A stretch of 64,000 nucleotides of DNA from Parahaliea aestuarii. GTDB taxonomy: Bacteria; Pseudomonadota; Gammaproteobacteria; Pseudomonadales; Halieaceae. Under the pieces are notes generated by a model. It made no database searches. It had not been told where the DNA came from and saw only the letters and a program-made list of their open reading frames with translations. A program made the position numbers and the translations under genes. The DNA lies in assembly GCF_008064635.1 (NCBI RefSeq), contig NZ_VRYZ01000003.1, positions 248,001-312,000 on the forward strand, written 5' to 3'. Of the stretch, positions 36,657 to 46,600 are shown in pieces (the first letter of the stretch is position 1; every line of letters begins with the position of its first letter).

Positions 36657-37025
36657 CTAGCGGCTGCGGGCCTGCATGGCGTCCAGGTAGTCGTCCAGTT
36701 CCTGGTCGTTGGCGAACACCGCCATATCCGGCAGTGCCTTGAGGATTTCGAAAACCTTCTCTATATGCGGCTTGCGGTGGCTCGCCGCCAGTCGCTGGCC
36801 GGCTTCGCGGGCCTGTTTGGCAGCTTTGAAAATAACTCGGAGGCCAGCGGAGCTGATGTAGTCCAGATCGCGCATGTCCAGCACGTTCACCTGCAGCCCG
36901 CTGGCCAGTACCTGCTGTAGTTCCTGCTCGAAGGCGGGGGCGGTATCGGTGTTGAGGGCGCCAGCCAGGTAGAGCCTGGCCACGGAGCGATCCGGATCCG
37001 TGACGAGTCGGGTGTCGAGTTTCAT
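36657..37025 (-). CDS. STAS-domain anti-sigma-factor antagonist
   Basis: 122 residues of a single STAS domain. LDMRDLDYISSAGLRVIFKA is the conserved loop whose Ser is the phosphorylation site in SpoIIAA-like proteins, and ARLYLAGALNTDTAPAFEQE is the first strand and helix. The ATG overlaps the stop of the SpoIIE-like gene by 3 bp, so the two proteins are made together. The phosphatase/kinase encoded upstream is the obvious partner that would set its phosphorylation state; the downstream target is not visible. Confidence 0.92.
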   Translation of the reverse strand: MKLDTRLVTDPDRSVARLYLAGALNTDTAPAFEQELQQVLASGLQVNVLDMRDLDYISSAGLRVIFKAAKQAREAGQRLAASHRKPHIEKVFEILKALPDMAVFANDQELDDYLDAMQARSR

Positions 37026-39376
37026 GAGCGGGTTCCTGTGCTGTCTTCGGTTGTTATCAGGGAGCGATCCAGCTCCAGGCAATTCTCATCGCCCTCCCGA
37101 CGATAGTGCTGCCGGTCGGTCAACTGCTCAATCAAGTGTACTCCAAGGCCGCCGATTTCGGCATGGTCGATATCGGCGCCCAGTGCCGCGCGGCGCCCGT
37201 CCTGCAGGGGGTTGAAGGCCCTGCCGGCATCGCGCACCGTCAAGCGGACCGTCTCGTCGTCGATGGTCAGTGCCACGCTCACCGTATCCTGCTCTCCGAG
37301 CCCGCTGTACTTGTAGATATTGGTGATCACCTCTTCCAGCACCAGCTGCAGTTCGCTGTGTGCTTCCGGCGCCAGTTGCGGACCCAGCACCGCCACCAGC
37401 CAATCGAGGCTGGCCGCAATGACATCCGGGGTCAGGTGGAAACTGCGCTGGTGGCCGCGCTGGTTTGTCGGGCGCGGCACTTCCAGTAGCAGCAGGGTAA
37501 TGTCGTCGGACTGTGCGACGCCCTCGGCAAAGTGACTGATTGCTTCGATCAGACCCTGGCCGGCCTCGGCGAGGGACTGCCCGGCGCAGCTATCCAGCCA
37601 CGCCGCAAGGCGCCCGGTGCCGAACATCTCTCCCGCGCTGTTGAAGGCCTCGTCGACACCGTCGGTGTAGAGGACCAGGCGATCGCCCGGTGACAGTTGC
37701 AGGACGTTGTCGGGGAAGGCCTGGTCGCGCGCCAGCCCGGTGGCCGGGCCACTCTCCTGCAGCGGGCAGATGCTGCGCCCCTCGTGCAGCAGCAGCGGCG
37801 GTGGATGACCGGCACTGGCGTAGCGCAGTTCCAGACTGTCGAGGTCGAGCACCGCCAGAACCAGGGTGACGAACATGCAGTTGCTGTTGCGCTCCACCAG
37901 GGCGTTGTTGAGCTCCGCCAGTTTCTGCCCGGGGCTGCGGTTGCCGGGGTGCTGCAGGTGGCTGAGGCTCCGGGCCATGAACAGCGCCGCCGGTACGCCC
38001 TTGTCGGATACATCGCCGACGGCGAAAAACAGCTTGCGACCCTGCAGGCTGTAGGTGAACAGGTCGCCGCCGACGGTGCGCGCCGATTCCACCGTCGCCC
38101 ACAGCAGGAAATCCGCACAGTGCTCGCTGGCGCGGCCGCTCTGCGGCAGCATCGCCATCTGGATATCGCGCGCTGCCGACAGCTCGCCCTCCATCCGGCT
38201 GCGGTTGGCGGTGGCCTGTTCCAGGTCGCTGATGTGCCGCTTCAGCTCCTCCTTCATGTGGCCAAAGGACTGCACCAGGCGCGCCACTTCGTCGCCGCCC
38301 CTGGCCTGCGGCAGGGGGGTGTCCAGGTGGCCCTCGCCGAGCTGGTCGGCGGACAGGGCCAGCGCGCTCAGTGGCCGGGTAATGCGGCGGGTTAGCAGGT
38401 TCACCACCACCGCCATTACGGCCAGGCAGAGCAGGCCCAGGGCAATCACCTTGTACTCGTAGGCGCGCAGTTCCGCCAGTACGTCCCGCTCAGAGTAGAT
38501 GACCCCCAGCACCCAGCCACTGTGCTGCAGGCGGGTCATGTGAATAATGCAGGGGCCTGCGACCACCGCGCAGTCGCTGTGGCGGGCGGTGTGCTTGCCG
38601 GGTTCGGCCTCGTTCACCATGTCGAGCCAGAATTGCTGGCGCTGCGATTCCGGCAGCACCTCCTGCCAGGGTCGCATTTCCACGGTATCGGCGTCGGAGG
38701 ACATGACCAGCCCCTCGCGGCTGACCAGAAAGCCGATGCCGTGCTGGCCGAGTTCCAGTCGTTTCAGGTAGCGGTGCAGTTCTTCCAGCGTCAGGTCGGC
38801 GGTAACGATTGCATAGAGACGTTGGTCGCCCTGATCATCGGTAGTGAACGCCGGCACCGAGAAGGTCGTCATGTAGATCTCGGCGCCACCGGCGTCGAAA
38901 TAGGGCTCTACCCAGCGCGGTTCGCCGCTGCTGGCGGCGTCGTCGAACCAGGGGCGCTGCCAGTAGGGGACAGGCCCCTCGGTAAGGTCGGAATAGGCCA
39001 CGCCGCCGCCCTGCTTGAAGTAGTAGGGGGCGAAGCCATTCGGGTGGGCGGATTGACCGCGGGCCAGGGCGATGGTGGCGCCAAATACATCGTCGTGGTG
39101 CAGCACCGCTTCCTGCAGCAGCTGGGCGATCTCCTCCTCACTGCCCTGTCGGCGCGCCAGTATGCCGGCGATAAACCGGGTATTGCCCTCGATGCCGCGC
39201 AGCAGGCGTTCCAGGTCCTGCACGACATCCACCACCGTGAGCCGGGAGTCGACACGCAAGCGCTCCAGGATTTCCTCCCGGGACAGGCGGTAGTCCACCA
39301 GCAGGGCGATGGCGATGATGGTGCTCGCCGACAGGGTCAGCGACAGAATCAGGCGGGAAGCGATACTGGCTGTCAC
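37022..39376 (-). CDS. Membrane SpoIIE-type phosphatase with fused anti-sigma-type kinase domain
   Basis: 784 residues from a GTG at 39376, chosen because it places the first membrane helix (RLILSLTLSASTIIAIALLV) at the N-terminus and clears the gloA stop. Then a periplasmic Cache-like sensor of ~290 residues, a second helix near residue 345 (VIALGLLCLAVMAVVVNLLT), HAMP, a short coiled coil, a PP2C/SpoIIE phosphatase (SAARDIQMAMLP, GGDLFTYSL, GDVSDKGVPAALFMA, LYTDGVDEAF, SDDITLLLLEV), and a C-terminal GHKL kinase-like domain (EEVITNIYKYSG; AEIGGLGVHLIEQL). It should both dephosphorylate and phosphorylate the STAS partner in response to a periplasmic signal. Confidence 0.92.
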   Translation of the reverse strand: MTASIASRLILSLTLSASTIIAIALLVDYRLSREEILERLRVDSRLTVVDVVQDLERLLRGIEGNTRFIAGILARRQGSEEEIAQLLQEAVLHHDDVFGATIALARGQSAHPNGFAPYYFKQGGGVAYSDLTEGPVPYWQRPWFDDAASSGEPRWVEPYFDAGGAEIYMTTFSVPAFTTDDQGDQRLYAIVTADLTLEELHRYLKRLELGQHGIGFLVSREGLVMSSDADTVEMRPWQEVLPESQRQQFWLDMVNEAEPGKHTARHSDCAVVAGPCIIHMTRLQHSGWVLGVIYSERDVLAELRAYEYKVIALGLLCLAVMAVVVNLLTRRITRPLSALALSADQLGEGHLDTPLPQARGGDEVARLVQSFGHMKEELKRHISDLEQATANRSRMEGELSAARDIQMAMLPQSGRASEHCADFLLWATVESARTVGGDLFTYSLQGRKLFFAVGDVSDKGVPAALFMARSLSHLQHPGNRSPGQKLAELNNALVERNSNCMFVTLVLAVLDLDSLELRYASAGHPPPLLLHEGRSICPLQESGPATGLARDQAFPDNVLQLSPGDRLVLYTDGVDEAFNSAGEMFGTGRLAAWLDSCAGQSLAEAGQGLIEAISHFAEGVAQSDDITLLLLEVPRPTNQRGHQRSFHLTPDVIAASLDWLVAVLGPQLAPEAHSELQLVLEEVITNIYKYSGLGEQDTVSVALTIDDETVRLTVRDAGRAFNPLQDGRRAALGADIDHAEIGGLGVHLIEQLTDRQHYRREGDENCLELDRSLITTEDSTGTRS

Positions 39377-39395
39377 GTTCCCGCCCCGGTATCCC

Positions 39396-39836
39396 TTACC
39401 AGCTACCGGTATTTTCCATCGAGGCCCAGGGCTCTGCCGGTGGCAGGTGCTCACCCTCCTGCAGCAGTTCAATGGAGATGCCATCGGGGGAGCGGACAAA
39501 TGCCATGTGGCCGTCCCGTGGCGGGCGGTTGATGGTGACGCCGTTGTCCATCAGGTGCTGGCAGAGGTCGTAGATGTTTTCCACGCGGTAGGCCAGGTGG
39601 CCGAAGTTGCGGCCGCCGCTGTACTCTTCAGGGTCCCAGTTGTAGGTCAGCTCCACCAGCGGGGCTTTCTTTTCCCGGGCCATTTCGGCATCGGCGGGCG
39701 CGGCGAGAAAGACCAGCGTGAAGCGGCCGCCCTCGTTGTCCCAGCGGTCCACTTCCACCAGGCCCAGTTTATTGCAGTAAAAGTCGAGTGACTGATCCAG
39801 GTCGCTCACGCGCACCATGGTGTGCAGGTATCTCAT
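39396..39836 (-). CDS. gloA: Lactoylglutathione lyase (glyoxalase I)
   Basis: 146 residues of the VOC fold: [66 protein letters not shown] and [14 protein letters not shown] contain the metal-ligand His and Glu positions and match gammaproteobacterial GloA. Converts the methylglyoxal-glutathione hemithioacetal to S-lactoylglutathione. The SpoIIE-type gene begins 19 bp after its stop on the same strand; a functional link is not evident. Confidence 0.92.
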   Translation of the reverse strand: MRYLHTMVRVSDLDQSLDFYCNKLGLVEVDRWDNEGGRFTLVFLAAPADAEMAREKKAPLVELTYNWDPEEYSGGRNFGHLAYRVENIYDLCQHLMDNGVTINRPPRDGHMAFVRSPDGISIELLQEGEHLPPAEPWASMENTGSW

Positions 39837-39923
39837 GGCATTGGCATCCGGTTAGCGGCAGATGCGGCCATGGTAGGTGCCCGCCCCTGCCGAGGCAAGG
39901 GCGGAGCGGGGTGCTGGCGCGTG

Positions 39924-41417
39924 TCAGCCCTGCCTGCGGGCGGCCGCCTGTTGCCCGGCCAGGCGGCCGGAGAAGGTGGCGTCGCCGACCGACATGCCGC
40001 TGGCATAGCCCTCGGCGCGGCGCACCACGCCACAGGCGGTGCGGCCGGCGGCGTACAGGCCCGGGATCACATCGCGCTGTTCGTTGACCACTTCCCCGGT
40101 GGGCAGGGTGTCGAGGCCGCCGAGGGTGAAGTGGGGCACAAAGGCGCCGCGGCCGGGGGTGAGATCGAGGGCCACCAGGGGCGCCTCCAGCGGTTGCAGC
40201 CATTTGGCGGATTTGTGGTACTGGGTATCCTCGCCGGCCAGGCAGTCCTCGTTGTACGTTGCCAGGGTGTGTACCAGTGACCCCCGGCGCAGGCCCAGTT
40301 CCTCTTCCAGTTCTTCCACCGTCTCCCCGGTACCGGCGACCGGGGCGCCCAGGTAGCTGGCGGTTTCGTAATCGGCGTACTGCTCTACGGTGAGGATCAG
40401 GTAGATGCGATCGGATTGCTGGCGCAGCACGAAGTCGCCGAGGCGGCCGTGGTAGACGTCTTCGTTGATGAAGCGCTGGCCCTTGTCGTTGATGGCAATG
40501 CCGTAGGTCATGCTGGCAGGTGGATAGAAAGGCAGGCTGATAAAGCCCTCGTGCATGTTGATGGCGGCGCCGCCCACCGAGATACCCATCTGGATACCGC
40601 TGCCGGTATCGCCGGGGTTGCCGATGGCTTCGGTGCCCCGGGTCAGCTTGGGCGCGTGCTTGGCCACCATTTCGCGGTTCATCACGAAGCCGCCGGCGCA
40701 GAGGATCACACCGCCGCGGGCGCGCACATTCAGTTCCTGCTGGTTTTCGCGCACCACCAGGCCCACCACTTCATCGCTGTCGTCAACGATCAGGGTCAGG
40801 GCGCGAGCCTCGTAGTGCACCTCGATGTTGTCGCGCTTTTCCACGTTCTCGGTGACGATCTTCATGAACAGCGGGCCGCCGTGGTCGCCCTCCACATAGA
40901 GGTTGTGGCCGCGCGGGCAGGGCTTGGCCACGGTATTGAAGGGGTAGGCTTTCTCGTTGCCGGTGTAGAGCAGGCCGTCGTCGGTGAGGCACATGATGGC
41001 GCGCTCGTCGAGGAAGCTGTCCTTGAAGGGGACGCCGATGGACACCAGCCAGTCGAAGTGCTCGGCGCTGCGCTCGCAGTAATTGCGAATCTTGGCCTCG
41101 TCCGCCTGCGGCCCGGCGCAGGCCATCATGAACTGGAACATGTCCTCCGTGCTGTCTTCGAAGCCGCTGGCTTTCTGCACCCGGGTGCCGCCGTTGCCGC
41201 CCATGTAGATTTCCGCACTGGACATGGCGGTGGAGCCGCCGCTGGCGCTGGCCAGTTCGAAAATCGTGACCTGGGCACCGGCATCGGCGGCCTCGATGGC
41301 AGCACAGCCACCGGCGCCGCCGAAGCCGACGATGGCGACATCGGTTTCCAGGTCCCAGTGGGCGACATCGCGAGCGTGGCGGGGCTGGCTGGGGTTGGTC
41401 TTGCTGGCTACTGCCAT
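39924..41417 (-). CDS. FAD-dependent oxidoreductase of the fumarate reductase / 3-ketosteroid dehydrogenase type
   Basis: 497 residues from ATG 41417, which has AGGAAA upstream. The N-terminal FAD site is VAIVGFGGAGGCAAIEAADA with the acid in TIFELASASGGST. GGVILCAGGFVMNREM, GDTGSGIQMGISVGG and the C-terminal GLYAAGRTACGVVRRAEGYASGMS are typical of FAD_binding_2 flavoproteins; the last motif resembles KstD-like enzymes. No signal peptide and no heme site. Family members reduce or desaturate fumarate, steroids or related enoates; the substrate here is unknown. It diverges from rdgC across 220 bp. Confidence 0.87.
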   Translation of the reverse strand: MAVASKTNPSQPRHARDVAHWDLETDVAIVGFGGAGGCAAIEAADAGAQVTIFELASASGGSTAMSSAEIYMGGNGGTRVQKASGFEDSTEDMFQFMMACAGPQADEAKIRNYCERSAEHFDWLVSIGVPFKDSFLDERAIMCLTDDGLLYTGNEKAYPFNTVAKPCPRGHNLYVEGDHGGPLFMKIVTENVEKRDNIEVHYEARALTLIVDDSDEVVGLVVRENQQELNVRARGGVILCAGGFVMNREMVAKHAPKLTRGTEAIGNPGDTGSGIQMGISVGGAAINMHEGFISLPFYPPASMTYGIAINDKGQRFINEDVYHGRLGDFVLRQQSDRIYLILTVEQYADYETASYLGAPVAGTGETVEELEEELGLRRGSLVHTLATYNEDCLAGEDTQYHKSAKWLQPLEAPLVALDLTPGRGAFVPHFTLGGLDTLPTGEVVNEQRDVIPGLYAAGRTACGVVRRAEGYASGMSVGDATFSGRLAGQQAAARRQG

Positions 41418-41637
41418 GGCTGGTTTCCTGAAATTGAGGTGATCGTTATCGAGTGAGGGCAAATTAAAACCAGCCATCGCCGCCCTTACAACGCGGCATC
41501 CCGCGGCCGGGGTCAATATGTTGTACGCGCCCGGGCTTTTTCCCTGCGCGCTTCACTCTGGTTTAACTGCGTAACCCTTGTCGCAGGGCGGTGGGCCTGC
41601 GTTACAATCCCCGCCTTTTTGCACGAGTGACTCCGCC

Positions 41638-42543
41638 ATGTGGTTCAAGAATCTGCGGGCCTACCGCCTGACCAGCCCTTTCGATCTGTCCGCCGAAAAG
41701 CTCGAGGAGCAGATGTCCCGGCACGCCTTCCAGCCCTGCACCCCGGCACAGCCCCTGGCACTGGGCTGGGCGCCGCCCCTGGGCGGGGAAACCGAGACGC
41801 TGGTGCACGCGGTCAACGGCCGTTTTCTGCTGCGACTGAAGCGGGAAGAAAAAATCCTGCCCTCCAGCGTGGTCAAGGAGATGCTGGAGGAGAAGGTCGA
41901 GATCATCGAGAACGAACAGGGGCGCAAGGTCTACCGCAAGGAGCGCCTGACCCTGAAGGACGAGATTGTGCAGGACTGCCTGCCCCGGGCCTTCAGCCGC
42001 AGCGGCGCTGTGTACGCCTACATCGACACCCGCAGCAGCTGGGTGTTCGTCGATGCCGCCACCGCCACCCGCGCCGAGGAACTGCTGAACCTGCTGCGCG
42101 AGTGTATCGGTAGCTTCCCGGTGGTATTGCCCCAGGTCAACAACGCCCCCACTGCGACCATGACCGGCTGGTTGGCCCACCAGAGCCTGCCGGCCGACTT
42201 CGCCCTGGGTGAGGAGTGCGAACTGCGCGAGCCCGGCGACGAGGGCGGCGTAGTGCGCTGTCGCGGCGTCGATCTGCTCGGTGAAGAGGTGGAGACCCAC
42301 CTCAACGCCGGCAAGCTGGTGGCGCGCCTGTCCCTGAGCTGGGAAGAGCGCCTGTCGCTGGTGATTGCCGAGGACCTCTGCCTGCGGCGCCTGAAATTCT
42401 CCGAGGAACTGCTGAAGGAGAACGAGGATCTGCCCGAGGCCGATCGCGCCGCCAAACTGGATGCCGATTTCGTGCTGATGTCCGAAGCGATCAGCGCCCT
42501 GCAGGAGCGCGTAATCGCCCTGTTCGGCGGCGAGGCGGAATAG
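41638..42543 (+). CDS. rdgC: Recombination-associated protein RdgC
   Basis: A ring-shaped non-specific DNA-binding protein that limits RecA action. 301 residues, beginning MWFKNLRAYRLTSPF, with the RdgC segments LLRLKREEKILPSSVVKEML, GRKVYRKERLTLKDEIVQDC, and SWEERLSLVIAEDLCLRRLK. Length and start match the family. A TACAAT at 41603-41608 about 30 bp before the ATG may be its -10 element, but the -35 spacing is poor. It converges on the efflux adaptor gene with a 17-bp gap. Confidence 0.95.
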   Translation: MWFKNLRAYRLTSPFDLSAEKLEEQMSRHAFQPCTPAQPLALGWAPPLGGETETLVHAVNGRFLLRLKREEKILPSSVVKEMLEEKVEIIENEQGRKVYRKERLTLKDEIVQDCLPRAFSRSGAVYAYIDTRSSWVFVDAATATRAEELLNLLRECIGSFPVVLPQVNNAPTATMTGWLAHQSLPADFALGEECELREPGDEGGVVRCRGVDLLGEEVETHLNAGKLVARLSLSWEERLSLVIAEDLCLRRLKFSEELLKENEDLPEADRAAKLDADFVLMSEAISALQERVIALFGGEAE

Positions 42544-42560
42544 GCTTCAGGGTCTGCGGC

Positions 42561-43625
42561 TCAGGGGGTCACCGCCAGGTGGTGCTGTATCACCCGCACG
42601 CTCTGGCCCTCCTGCAGGCGCTCGGCGCCGCGAATCACCACCGGCTCGCCGGCCTTGAGATCGCCGCTCACGGCGATTGAGGTGCCGCGGCCGGCGCCGG
42701 GCACCACCGGCACCTTGCGCGCGGTATTGTCGGCATCGACGGTGTAGACGAACACCTCGCGGTCGCGCAGCACCAGGGCGTCCCGCGGGACCCGCAGGGC
42801 GCTGAAGCGCTCCGATTCCGGCAACTCCACGGTCACCGCCTCGCCGATCAGCCAGGGACTGTCGCTGAGTGACAGGCGCAGTTCCATCATGCGCGAGCGG
42901 GCATCGCCCACCGGCACCAGGCCGCGAATGCGGGCTTCAGCGCGACTCTCTGGGGATTCCACCTGTACGGTTTCCCCGGCGCGATTGTGGCGGGCCACCT
43001 TGAGCGGGGCGTTGACGCTGATTTCGAGCCGTTGGGTGTCCACCAGGCGCAGCAGGGGGCTGCCGGTTTCCAGGTATTCGCCCTCGGCGGCGCTGCGCTC
43101 GGCCACCACTCCGGAGAAGGGCGCAACCACCTGGCTGCGTTCGAGATCGTAGCGGCTGCGCTCCAGCGCCACTTCGGCAATTTTGCGCTCCTGTTCCAGC
43201 ATCGCCAGTTGCGACTCCACCTGGTCCAGTTCCGAGCGGGCCATATTGTTCTGTGCCGCCAGGCTTTGCAGGCGCTCGATCTGGCGCTGGTGGTAGGCAA
43301 TATCCGCGTCCAGTCGCGCAATTTGTGCACTGTGGTTGCGCTGGGCCAGTTGCAGCAGGTGATCGTCGACCCTCGCCACCGGTTTGCCCTGCTCCACAAA
43401 ATCACCGACTTCGGCGATCCAGGTCAGGCGCCCGGCCACTTCGGCGGACAGGGCCGCGTCGCGGGTCGAGATCACGGTGCCCGGCAGCCTGACCACGGCG
43501 GCGGCTTCGCCCTCGGAGACGTTGGCCAGTTCCACCACTGCTTCGGGGGGCTGGGCGCGCGCGCCAGCGCAGAGGACGAGCAGGGCCAGCAGCAATGGCA
43601 GGGAGATGGTATGCAGTCGTTTCAC
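42561..43625 (-). CDS. RND efflux periplasmic adaptor (membrane fusion protein)
   Basis: 354 residues with a signal peptide (MKRLHTISLPLLLALLVLCA, cleavage after GARA). ALSAEVAGRLTWIAEVGDFV is the lipoyl-like half motif; a helical hairpin (LQLAQRNHSAQIARLDADIA and on) and the second lipoyl half VVAPFSGVVAERSAAEGEYL follow, then beta-barrel and membrane-proximal domains. It bridges the inner-membrane pump and an outer-membrane channel, possibly TolC at 25.1 kb. It lies 15 bp downstream of the permease gene, the reverse of the common adaptor-first order. Confidence 0.93.
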   Translation of the reverse strand: MKRLHTISLPLLLALLVLCAGARAQPPEAVVELANVSEGEAAAVVRLPGTVISTRDAALSAEVAGRLTWIAEVGDFVEQGKPVARVDDHLLQLAQRNHSAQIARLDADIAYHQRQIERLQSLAAQNNMARSELDQVESQLAMLEQERKIAEVALERSRYDLERSQVVAPFSGVVAERSAAEGEYLETGSPLLRLVDTQRLEISVNAPLKVARHNRAGETVQVESPESRAEARIRGLVPVGDARSRMMELRLSLSDSPWLIGEAVTVELPESERFSALRVPRDALVLRDREVFVYTVDADNTARKVPVVPGAGRGTSIAVSGDLKAGEPVVIRGAERLQEGQSVRVIQHHLAVTP

Positions 43626-43640
43626 AGTCAGTTTCCTCGC

Positions 43641-46600
43641 TCAGGCGACGGATTTGAGGGGGTGGCGCGCAGGACCCTGGCCCTCGCTGACCACCCGCGC
43701 CCCGGTTTCGCCCATGCGCAGGAAGCAGGGCAGCAGGAGCAGGGTAAACAGGGTGCTAACGCACATGCCGCCGACGATTACCGCCGCCAGGCCGCGGTAG
43801 ATCACGCTGCCGGCGCCGGGCATCAGCAGCAGGGGCAACATGCCGAAGATACTGGTGAGCGTGCTCATGAAGATCGGCCGCAGGCGGGTCTGCAGTGCCT
43901 GCTCCACCGCGTGGTGGCGGCTGACGCCCTCGCGCTCGGCGCTGCGGGTCTGGTGCACCAGCAGGATGGCGTTGTTGACCACCAGTCCCAGCAGAATGAC
44001 AAAGCCGATCATGGTCAGCAGGTCCAGGGGCTGGAAGGTGAACAGGTTCAGGATGCGCATGGCCGCGATGCCGCCGGCCATCGCCAGGGGCATGGCCAGC
44101 ACCACCAGCAGGCTGTCCTTCATCGAGCGGAACAGGGCCGCCATCAGCAGGAACAGCACCACCAGTGCCAGGGCGAAGTTGCTGCCCATGCTCTTGATGG
44201 CGCGGGTCAGGGCGTTGGCGCTGCCGCCGTAGAGGATGTTGCCGTCGGCGGGCAGGGCGGCCTTGAGGTCCGGCTCGACCTCCCGCTGCAGGGTGTCGAG
44301 TACATGTTCCAGCGACATGTCTTCCGGCGGGCGCACATTCAGGCTGATGGTGCGGCGGCTGTCGATGCGCCGCAGCTGGCTGGGACCCACGGTGCGCTGG
44401 ATGTCCACCAGTTCCGCCAGCGGCACGACATTGCCGGCCGGGGTGGCCAGGGGCAGGGAAGCCAGTTGCTCCGGGGAGTCCCAGGGCTGTGCCCGCAGGA
44501 TCACATCCATGCGCTTCTCGCCATTGAAGTGCTCGCCCACGTAGAGGCCATCGCCCACGGCGCGGACCAGGGTGCCCATGTCGGCGCGCGACCAGCCGGC
44601 CTCGGCGATCTTGCGGTCGTTGGGGGCCAACTGCAGTTCCGGCTCCGACTGCTGCAGGTCGGGACTTACCCGCACGACGGCCTGCGGCAGTACCTCGCGC
44701 AGGCGCTGCTCGCCGAGGGCGGCGGCTTTGGCCAGCGCCTCGCGGTCCCGCGACTGCAGGTGCAGGGAGACCTCGCGGTCGCCGCCGAAGCCGCCGAACA
44801 GGTTGCCCTGGCTGGCAAAGTGCTGCAGGTCCGGCAGGTCGGCAAAGATCTCCTCGTTGATGATTTTCTCCAGCTCCTTGACCCGGGACTGGTCCTGCAC
44901 CCGGGCGCCCATGGCGCCGCCACCGTTCCAGGTGAGGATGTAGTAGTTCTTCAGGGCCGGCTGGCGCTCGCCGCTCATGAAGGGCGCCATGCGCGCATCC
45001 AGCACCTTGATAACCTCGTCGGCAATGGTCTGCTCGGACATGCCGGCCGGCACCTGGAAGTAGGCGTCCACCGCGTCGCGTTTGACCGGCGGCAGGTAAT
45101 CCATTTCCGGCAGCAGGGTGTAGCTGGCTGCCAGCGGCACGGTGATCAGCACCGCGGCCAGTGCCCAGCGCTTGCGCGCTGTGCTGGTAAGGCGCATTAC
45201 GGTGCTGGCAATACGCAGCCACAGGCCGCGGTTGTGGTCCTGCAGCGCGCCAGTTGGCAGCCACAGTCTGGCCGCCAGCGGCAGGATGGTCACCGCGACC
45301 AGCAGCGACACCACCACAGCGATGGCAATGGTGATGGCGAGATCGCTGAACAGCTGTCCCTCCACTTCGCGCATGAAAATCACCGGCAGGAAGATGGCCA
45401 CCGTGGTGGCGGTGGAGGCGAGCAGGGCGCCCCACACCTGGCCGGTGCCCTGCAGTGAGGCCTGTTCGGTGTCCACGCCTTTTTCCCGCAGCCGTACGAT
45501 GTTTTCCAGCACCACGATGGCGGCATCCAGCACCATGCCAACGGCGAAGGCCAGCCCGGCGAGGGAGATCACGTTGAGGGTGCGGCCGGTGAGCTTGAGC
45601 ATGATGAAGGTGGCCAGCAGTGACACCGGGATGGCGATTGCCACTACGAGGGTGGCGCGGAAGCGGCGCAGGAACCACCAGAGAATGCCCACCGCCAGCA
45701 GGATACCGAGGGCGATATTGCTGCCCACCAGGCCGATGGCGCGATTGATGAAGACGGAGGCGTCAAAGCTCTGGGCCATGGTCAGGCCGCGCTCGGCCAC
45801 CGGGCCGGCGTTCAGTTCCTCGACCTTCGCCTTGACCGCATTGAGGGTCTGCAGGGCGTTGGCGCTGTTTTCCTTGTCGATGCGGATAGAGATGGCCGGG
45901 TTGCCATTCTGGGTGTTGGTCAGCACCCGGTCGCCGCGGGTAATGCGGATGTCGGCGATGTCGCCGATGCGTATGGGCCGCCCGTCGCGCCAGTCCAGCA
46001 CAAAGGCCTTCAGTTCCTCGGGCTCGTAGCGGCCGGTGAAGCGCAGGGTGTACTGGCGCCGGCCCACTTCCACAAAGCCGCCGCTGACATCGTTGGCCCG
46101 ACCCAGTTGTGCGGCCACATCGGTGAGGGGAATGCCGAGCTGGGCGGCGCGGTAGGGATCGAACAGGATTTCCAGTTGCTGCTCGTCACTCTGGCCGTTC
46201 TGGGACGCACTGACACGGGCCACCCCGGGCACCGCTTCGATGGCGGGGCGAATCACGTCCTCCACGAAGGGCATGTAATCGTAGATGCTGCCCCCGGTGC
46301 CGGGCAGCACCTGCAGGAAAAAGAAAGTGAGGGCTGGGGTGTCGCCGTTGCCACCGCCGAGCATGATGACCGGCTGGGTGGCGTCCCGCGGCAGCGGGTC
46401 GAGGCGGTTCATGCGTGATATCACATCCAGCAGAGTGCGCTGCATGTCGGTTTCCAGGCCGAATTCCAGCTCGACCCAGGCATTTCCGGCGTTGGCGTAG
46501 GCCCCCATTTCTGTCAGGCCGGGCAGGCCCTGCAGCACCGATTCGATCGGCTCGATGATCTCCGACTCCACTTCCCGCGGCGACGCGGCGCGCCAGCTGG

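Noticed and set aside
42987..45458. 823-codon plus-strand open frame within the RND permease and adaptor genes.
   Set aside because: G+C-rich codon shadow of well-conserved minus-strand proteins; its His/Gln/Gly-rich translation matches no fold pattern. Similar shadows over argB, algC and rfbA were rejected for the same reason.
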